From contig CAAFGG010000043.1 of the NCBI GenBank assembly GCA_900762325.1, forward strand, positions 1 to 9,601: a DNA stretch of 9,601 bases, written 5' to 3'. This document shows positions 6,121 to 9,601 of the stretch, piece after piece. The notes under the pieces are model-generated. The model searched no databases. It was not told the DNA's origin and saw only the letters and a program-made list of their open reading frames with translations. A program made the position numbers and the translations under genes. Source of the DNA: an uncultured Collinsella sp. (GTDB taxonomy: Bacteria > Actinomycetota > Coriobacteriia > Coriobacteriales > Coriobacteriaceae). Position 1 is the first letter of the stretch. Each line of letters opens with the position of its first letter.

Positions 6121-6315
6121 ATGAGGTCCCGACACATGGGAGGGGCAGATGAATCCATCTCTTCGGTCGCTCCCGAGGTCATCCTGGAGACGATTCGCAA
6201 GTCTCCGAGCGGCAGGCCCCTGATGGAGCAGAGGGCCGCGTTGGCGGAGCTGCCGCACTTCGACGAATTGGGCGATGACGGAGTCCGCCAATTCGCCGCC
6301 CACGCCAGGACTTGA
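6121..6315 (+). CDS. small hypothetical protein, 64 aa
   Basis: The frame has mostly G/C third positions and a protein-like composition: an acidic helical segment (VAPEVILETIRKS, about 16-28), then RPLMEQRAALAELPHFDELGDDGVRQF. Both argue for real coding. The start is unclear. ATG 6121 follows directly on an in-frame TGA and has no good ribosome site; ATG 6136 is an alternative. A strong GGGAGGGG (6138-6145) instead precedes ATG 6149 in another frame, which gives only 24 codons. No family is recognised. It is the first gene after the dyad-bearing promoter and shares direction with the two nucleotidyltransferase genes, so it may belong to their operon. It could also be a decayed fragment. Confidence 0.4.
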   Translation: MRSRHMGGADESISSVAPEVILETIRKSPSGRPLMEQRAALAELPHFDELGDDGVRQFAAHART

Positions 6316-6473
6316 TTTTATAGAATTCAGGGAGGGCTGCTGTCGCGTTCACCGTTTAAGAAGGTGCCGCTTCGAAATATCTCGTCGAGGATTGCGATGA
6401 TCCGGCGGATCCCGTCCAGGACTACGCCGAAGCCAAGGAGATTATCCGCCGGGTACTCGGCTCCCACCCATCG

Positions 6474-6710
6474 GTGAGACGAGCCGGCATGTTCGGCTCG
6501 TTCGTCCGCGGCGAGCAGAAGGATTCATCCGACGTCGACCTGCTTCTCCAGGTCGACAGCAAGGACGCCTTCGAGATTATCGGCATCGGCCTCACCCTGG
6601 CCGAGGAGCTCGGGCGGGACGTGGACATGCTGACGACACTCCGTGGGGCCACGAGCAGTTTCATCGAGAACCTGAAAAGAGAGGGACGTCTCATCTACAG
6701 GAGGGATTAA
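6474..6710 (+). CDS. minimal nucleotidyltransferase (MNT domain), start codon unclear
   Basis: The protein carries a compact nucleotidyltransferase fold: GSF-x-RGE (residues 8-14 counted from GTG 6474), the metal-binding pair D20-x-D22 in SSDVDLLL, and a third aspartate D51 in RDVDML. The active site is complete. Proteins of this kind (MntA-like) often act as antitoxins that modify a HEPN RNase partner, but no HEPN gene is seen. GTG 6474 has no ribosome site and would cut off the helix normally preceding the GS motif. The frame stays open back to 6360 and reads AKEIIRRVLGSHPSVRRAG, a typical MNT beginning, yet this extension contains no ATG, GTG or TTG before 6474. The true start may be a rare codon, or the 5' end was lost by mutation. 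It ends 13 bases before the next gene. Confidence 0.75.
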   Translation: MRRAGMFGSFVRGEQKDSSDVDLLLQVDSKDAFEIIGIGLTLAEELGRDVDMLTTLRGATSSFIENLKREGRLIYRRD

Positions 6711-6723
6711 GGAGAGGTGGGCC

Positions 6724-7389
6724 ATGAGAACCCTTGAAGAGGCACGCGACACCCTTCAAATCTCGCAAGAGGATATCGATTTCCTCGTCGACGGCATCAG
6801 GCGAGCCGGTGAGCCGGTCGCCATCATCGCCTACGGGTCGCGAGCCCGCGGCGAAGCCGGGAAGAATAGCGATTATGACATCCTCGGCCTTTCCGAGTTG
6901 ACCGGAAGGGAACTCAAGGAGTTCTCGATTGTAGCCAATGTCCAACTGTTCAGATTCGGGAAGGACTTGGATTTCTTCATCGGCAACGTGGATGATTTCA
7001 GGGCTGCGGTTCAGCACGGCCGAAGTTTCGCCACCGAGGTCGCCAGGGACGGCGTGATTCTCTATGGAACGGTTGGAGGTGGCAAGAACGAGGATGAGAG
7101 GACACCGATGGAGTTCAGGCTTGCAGACGGAACCGCGATCACGGACGAGGACATCGAGCGCGAGTGCGCAGAGTATGAATCCGGCTCTTGGTCGGGAAAC
7201 CTGACGAGCCTCCGCGTCGGCCGCCCCAGGCTTTCCGATGGGGAGGACGACGCCAACCTGTCCTTCAAGTGCCCGAAAACGGATGCCGACCTCATCGAGA
7301 GGGCGGCCGCAGCGTGCGGGATGCAGAAGTCTGAGTTCCTGCGCTCGGCCGCAATCGAGAAGGCCGAGAAAATCCTCAGGTCGGCATAG
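6724..7389 (+). CDS. nucleotidyltransferase fused to a ribbon-helix-helix antitoxin-like domain
   Basis: The gene encodes 221 residues in two parts. Residues 1-117 form an MNT-type nucleotidyltransferase with GSRARGE (38-44), D50-x-D52 in NSDYDI and D83 in KDLDFFI, a complete metal-binding triad. A glycine/charge-rich linker (about 118-128, GGGKNEDERTP) follows. Residues 129-221 resemble small antitoxins of actinobacteria: MEFRLADGTAIT with an acidic helix, a VGRPRLSD linker, then a beta strand (NLSFKCP) and two helices (DADLIERAAAACGM, KSEFLRSAAIEKAEKIL) typical of CopG/RHH DNA binders. ATG 6724 has GGAGAGG upstream and lies 13 bases after the preceding MNT gene, so the two are cotranscribed. 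An internal ATG (residue 129) with its own ribosome site could yield the RHH part alone. A terminator follows. The RHH part may autoregulate the operon. Confidence 0.85.
   Translation: MRTLEEARDTLQISQEDIDFLVDGIRRAGEPVAIIAYGSRARGEAGKNSDYDILGLSELTGRELKEFSIVANVQLFRFGKDLDFFIGNVDDFRAAVQHGRSFATEVARDGVILYGTVGGGKNEDERTPMEFRLADGTAITDEDIERECAEYESGSWSGNLTSLRVGRPRLSDGEDDANLSFKCPKTDADLIERAAAACGMQKSEFLRSAAIEKAEKILRSA
7096..7110 (+). promoter_or_regulatory. internal ribosome site and start for the RHH domain
   Basis: GAGAGG (7096-7101) lies 6 bases before in-frame ATG 7108, exactly where the RHH part begins. Starting here would give a free-standing RHH protein of 93 residues, a normal antitoxin length. It may be a relic of two separate genes or still functional. 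Confidence 0.45.
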
Positions 7390-7407
7390 AACCCATTAGA
7401 ACGACAA

Positions 7408-7439
7408 GGGGGCGGAGAAAATCTCCGCCCCCTTTACTT
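7408..7439. terminator. intrinsic terminator between convergent genes
   Basis: A perfect 11-bp stem GGGGGCGGAGA (7408-7418) and TCTCCGCCCCC (7422-7432) with an AAA loop is followed on the plus strand by TTTACTT. It sits 18 bases after the RHH fusion stop and directly beyond the stop of the minus-strand recombinase. It can end transcription from the left; the minus-strand side has only a short T tract. Confidence 0.8.
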
Positions 7440-8024
7440 ACTTCCTCCTGACGCCCACCAGGCCGCGGCTTCGGAGAATGCGGTATAGCGTTGATTTTGA
7501 AATGCCCATGGCAGAGCAGATATCTGGAATTGGCGTTTCCCGAGCGAGGTAGAGTTTCACGGCGGCGTCCGCTTTGACATCGGCGATACGCGGGCGGCCT
7601 CCGACGTTGCCGCCGTGGCTCCGCTTTATGGCGATGCCCTCCGCATGGCGCTGCTTGATCAAATCTCGTTCAAGTTCTGCGGTGCAAGCGTGAGTTCCCA
7701 AGACAAACCGACCGAATGCCGTGTCCAAGTCTACGGGCTGCTTCAGAGAGATTAGCTTGACCCCTAGGTTGCGGAACATCAGGTCATAGTTGAGCAGTTG
7801 TCTGGTCGACCTCGACAGCCGTTCCCAGCTTTCGACCACCACTTCATCACCGCGCTTCATTTTCTTGAACAAGTTTTTTGCTGTGCGCGGTCGCCCTCGC
7901 GAGCGGCGGTCTCCTTGTCTTTGTAGATGCGTTCGTAAGCAATGCCGGCGTTCACCAACGCTTCGATTTGGCGGTCAAGCTTCTGGTCTTTCGTACTTAC
8001 ACGGGCATAACCGTATCGTGTCAT
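7438..8024 (-). pseudogene. serine recombinase (resolvase/invertase family), frameshifted
   Basis: ATG 8024 with AGGAGG 8 bases upstream starts MTRYGYARVSTKDQ, the resolvase N terminus with R8 and catalytic S10. This frame ends at TGA 7857 after 55 codons. The rest continues in the -1 frame (7872 to 7438): LFKKMKRGDEVVVESWERLSRST, the long E helix (residues near TAELERDLIKQRHAEGI), the arm GGRPR, and a C-terminal helix-turn-helix (IPDICSAMGISKSTLYRILRS). The break lies at a run of six A (7873-7880 region); one extra base would restore a 195-residue protein of normal length. All expected motifs are otherwise intact, so the frameshift is recent, is a sequencing error, or is bypassed by slippage on the A run. 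The 0-frame stop overlaps an ATG of the second frame as ATGA. Such recombinases resolve or invert small mobile DNA. Confidence 0.85.
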
Positions 8025-8074
8025 TTTTCAGCCTCCTGCCTTGTCTTTTGATTTTCTCATAGGAATGCAAGAGG

Positions 8075-8100
8075 AGGTTTTGGCACTAGGTTTTGGCACT
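8075..8100. repeat. perfect 13-bp tandem duplication upstream of the recombinase
   Basis: AGGTTTTGGCACT occurs twice without a gap (8075-8087 and 8088-8100), about 50 bases ahead of the recombinase start. It could be a recombinase binding subsite, an operator or a simple duplication. The rest of 8025-8145 shows no gene. Confidence 0.6.
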
Positions 8101-8145
8101 CGATTTGCATGGCATCGATGACTTGATTTCCTAGTGTCTGGCGGC

Positions 8146-8322
8146 ATACGTTTTGAGACCGGCAAGCTGATGCCGGCTCGAGGACAGCGGCCCGGTGCAC
8201 CGGGCCGATCGATAGCGGTCTCAGGTTCACAGCGCAGTTTCTCAGGGCTCGCATATATAGGAAGACTTGATTGGCAATCGATTTTAATGAAGTCGGCAGC
8301 GCATGTCAGAGTTTTCAACAAA
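8146..8322. repeat. 177-bp direct repeat, left copy
   Basis: This matches 9043-9219 over 177 bases without gaps; by eye there are about 12 mismatches (about 93% identity). It contains a perfect palindrome (8188-8207, CGGCCCGG-TGCA-CCGGGCCG), a hairpin CCGGCA/TGCCGG (8159-8175) and an 8-bp pair TGAGACCG/CGGTCTCA (8154-8161, 8216-8223). Frames through it are open on both strands, but most differences between copies change the amino acid in both frames, so it is probably not coding. It lies beyond the 3' end of the DUF1648 gene. Confidence 0.85.
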
Positions 8323-8364
8323 TTTAACATGCCACCCTTTATATCCGCACGCGCGTAATTCAAC

Positions 8365-8991
8365 TCATAAGGACCGGCTATCCCTTGCGTGTGACACAAT
8401 CTCAAACGCACAGAACAGAATCATCAGTCCAATCATCGCATAAGAGGCAGTCGAACCTTCAAGCACTATTCCACAAAGAACAATCTCCGCGCCGCCAATA
8501 AGAACTGTTATCAGGCGCTCTGCCTTTTTGCTCTCGCCGCTCGCATAAAAAGGCGGCAAAGCGCACAAGATCACATATAGCCCGGGAAGGGAATACAAGA
8601 TCGATAGTCCAAGCCCCCCATCAACCGCAGTGTTTTGCGTAAGAATCAACTGAACCCAAACGGCAATTATCACTGAGCAGGTTGTCGATAAAAGAAGACT
8701 AGAAATATAGCACGCAACAAAGTCCCGTCGCATTCGAACAGAGAAATCCGCGAACTCTCTTCGCCGCGTGGAAACAATAAGGTACACAGAAATTGCAATA
8801 GAACCAATCATAGAAAACAGCGGAACAACCAGCAATTCAAGCTTATTACCCCATCGATCAACCACACCCCCACTCCAATGAGCGGGGATTGTATCAGGGA
8901 GGACTGACCAAGCCGCCCATAGTATCAGAAATGGAAGAATAGAGAGGATGAAAGATGATAACACTGCAGTAATTTTTTTTGAGGCTCTCAT
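8365..8991 (-). CDS. multipass membrane protein, DUF1648/SdpI-like
   Basis: The gene encodes 208 residues from ATG 8991, preceded by AAGGAG 11 bases upstream; a GTG at 9018 would add nine residues but is less convincing. There are about six hydrophobic segments (about 7-28, 53-73, 93-117, 128-148, 161-177, 183-199). Right after the first helix comes LPDTIPAHWSGGVVDRWGNK, the DUF1648 signature (L-P-x-x-I-P-x-H-W-x-x-x-G-x-x-D-x-x-G-x-K). The family includes the N-terminal region of SdpI, the immunity protein and signal sensor against the SdpC toxin in Bacillus subtilis. A role in immunity or envelope stress is possible but unproven. The gene is AT-rich compared with the host genes and sits precisely between two 177-bp direct repeats, the right copy forming its upstream region. 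That suggests a mobile or amplifiable cassette. Confidence 0.8.
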   Translation of the reverse strand: MRASKKITAVLSSFILSILPFLILWAAWSVLPDTIPAHWSGGVVDRWGNKLELLVVPLFSMIGSIAISVYLIVSTRRREFADFSVRMRRDFVACYISSLLLSTTCSVIIAVWVQLILTQNTAVDGGLGLSILYSLPGLYVILCALPPFYASGESKKAERLITVLIGGAEIVLCGIVLEGSTASYAMIGLMILFCAFEIVSHARDSRSL

Positions 8992-9042
8992 CGATTCCGC
9001 ATCTCCTTGCGCGCCCACATTCCACTCCGCCTTAAATCAAGT

Positions 9043-9219
9043 ATACGTTTTGAGACCGGCAAGCTGTTGCCGGCTCGAGGACAGCGGCCCGGTGCACCGG
9101 GCCGATCGATAGAGGACTCAGGTTCACAGCGCAGTTTCTTGGGGCTCGCATATATAGGAAGAATTGATCGACAATCGATTTTAATGAAGCTGACAGCGCA
9201 TGTCAGAGCTTTCAACAAA
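9043..9219. repeat. 177-bp direct repeat, right copy (upstream of the DUF1648 gene)
   Basis: Same orientation as 8146-8322, offset by 897 bases. The 20-bp palindrome (9085-9104) is unchanged. The first hairpin is one pair longer here (CCGGCAA-GCTG-TTGCCGG), the outer TGAGACCG pairing is largely lost, and CTGACA-GCGCA-TGTCAG (about 9190-9206) is a perfect 6-bp dyad that is imperfect in the left copy. On the minus strand TATACT at the repeat edge (9042-9047) could serve as a -10 element for the DUF1648 gene, but no good -35 is placed. Confidence 0.85.
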
Positions 9220-9220
9220 C

Positions 9221-9267
9221 CGCAGGTAAATCCGTGTACCAAAAATTGGTACACGGATTTACCTGCG
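9221..9267. repeat. perfect inverted repeat, 22-bp stem with 3-base loop
   Basis: Bases 9221-9242 pair perfectly with 9246-9267 around AAA; the arm begins CGCAGGTAAATCC. Outside it, TTTCAACAAA (9210-9219) and TTTGTTGgctGAAA (9275-9288) form a second, imperfect layer. It begins one base after the right 177-bp repeat ends. There is no T run on either side, so it does not look like a simple terminator. Confidence 0.85.
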
Positions 9268-9512
9268 ATGTTCATTTGTTGGCTGAAACCGGCATAGCAA
9301 CTAGCGGAAGGCATCATCGAAGGAGTGTGCTGGAAAGCACCCGTCTCCTTAACTGTTAGAAATGCAAGTTAATAATCTATGTGGTCAATGTGATACCGTT
9401 GAACCCGCATATCGATACCGCTCAGCCATTCGCCTCGCCCCCGTCGCACGCATCTTCATCCGGTCTGTCATTATCAATCTAACGATGCTTTGGGAAATGT
9501 AGGTGCTTCTGA
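9268..9512. other. gene-free stretch between the hairpin and the last gene
   Basis: No frame here is convincing. One structured piece is visible: AAGGAG/CTCCTT (9320-9325, 9345-9350) enclosing GTGCT-GGAA-AGCAC (9327-9340), a plausible RNA hairpin. GATACCG occurs at 9392-9398 and 9414-9420. A weak ribosome site AGGTG (9501-9505) precedes the next start. Confidence 0.4.
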
Positions 9513-9601
9513 ATGTACTGTCGACTTCTTCTCAAACTAATCCTAAGAGACAAGGCCGTATGGATTTGTACGCTCGTTCTCGCTGCAGCCTTTTTCGTCC
9601 C
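9513..9601 (+). CDS. start of a probable membrane protein (ABC-type permease?), cut by the window end
   Basis: ATG 9513 opens a frame that runs to the last base (29 codons). It reads MYCRLLLKLILRDKAVWI, then a hydrophobic stretch, CTLVLAAAFFV. A basic N terminus with L-I-L-R-D-K followed by a first membrane helix is common at the start of ABC-2-type or bacitracin-type export permeases, but the fragment is too short to name a family. AGGTG lies 7 bases before the start. Confidence 0.5.
   Translation, partial: MYCRLLLKLILRDKAVWICTLVLAAAFFV

Noticed and set aside
5626..6303. 225-residue minus-strand frame over the DUF3784-like gene and repeats
   Set aside because: Crosses a real gene, repeats and a promoter; composition is that of noncoding reading, with no recognisable domain.
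7857..7885. Classical programmed -1 frameshift in the recombinase
   Set aside because: The A run is in the wrong phase for the two-tRNA heptamer A-AAA-AAC slip, and family members are normally encoded in one frame; mutation or sequencing error is simpler.
8134..8358. Plus-strand frame through the left repeat (and 9007-9297 in the right copy)
   Set aside because: Same reason: substitutions are not concentrated in third positions.
8028..8411. Minus-strand frame through the left 177-bp repeat (and its counterpart 8988-9317 in the right copy)
   Set aside because: Most base differences between the two copies change residues and the frames run into unrelated flanks, so no protein constraint is visible.

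Overview
The window looks like part of a GC-rich actinobacterial chromosome, probably from Coriobacteriia (an Olsenella, Collinsella or Eggerthella relative). I infer this from the strong codon bias to G/C in third positions, AGGAGG-type ribosome sites, a lantibiotic-immunity-like ABC permease next to a two-component system, and the style of the ribbon-helix-helix protein. No marker gene fixes the genus.

Positions 1-2871 are host-like chromosome. They hold the end of a MutG-type ABC permease, a 60-residue membrane-anchored protein that overlaps it, an OmpR-type response regulator and its sensor kinase, closed by a good intrinsic terminator. This arrangement resembles lantibiotic sensing/immunity loci (permease plus LanR/LanK-like regulators). 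About 460 bases of repeat-bearing DNA without a convincing gene follow.

At 3297-3403 lie the 3' half of a tRNA-Pro(GGG) gene on the minus strand, its native terminator, and a junction inside the anticodon loop. This is the scar of a tRNA-integrated mobile element. The element's tyrosine integrase (3631-5121) starts about 250 bases inside the junction. The intact tRNA-Pro and the other element end should lie to the right, beyond this window.

Behind the integrase the element carries accessory genes of mixed composition. These are a DUF3784-like membrane protein (5486-5806); a repeat-rich promoter/operator region (5807-6120); and a small operon with one hypothetical protein, a minimal nucleotidyltransferase (MNT) without a good start codon, and a second nucleotidyltransferase fused in frame to an RHH antitoxin-like domain. 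Next come a frameshifted serine recombinase on the minus strand and a DUF1648/SdpI-like membrane protein, also on the minus strand, bracketed by two 177-bp direct repeats. The right edge has a 22-bp-stem perfect hairpin and the first 29 codons of a probable membrane transporter gene.

The most interesting parts are the MNT-RHH fusion with an apparent internal translation start, the 897-bp unit bounded by structured direct repeats beside a broken recombinase, and the anticodon-loop attachment site. All gene calls come from reading the sequence; no database search was run.
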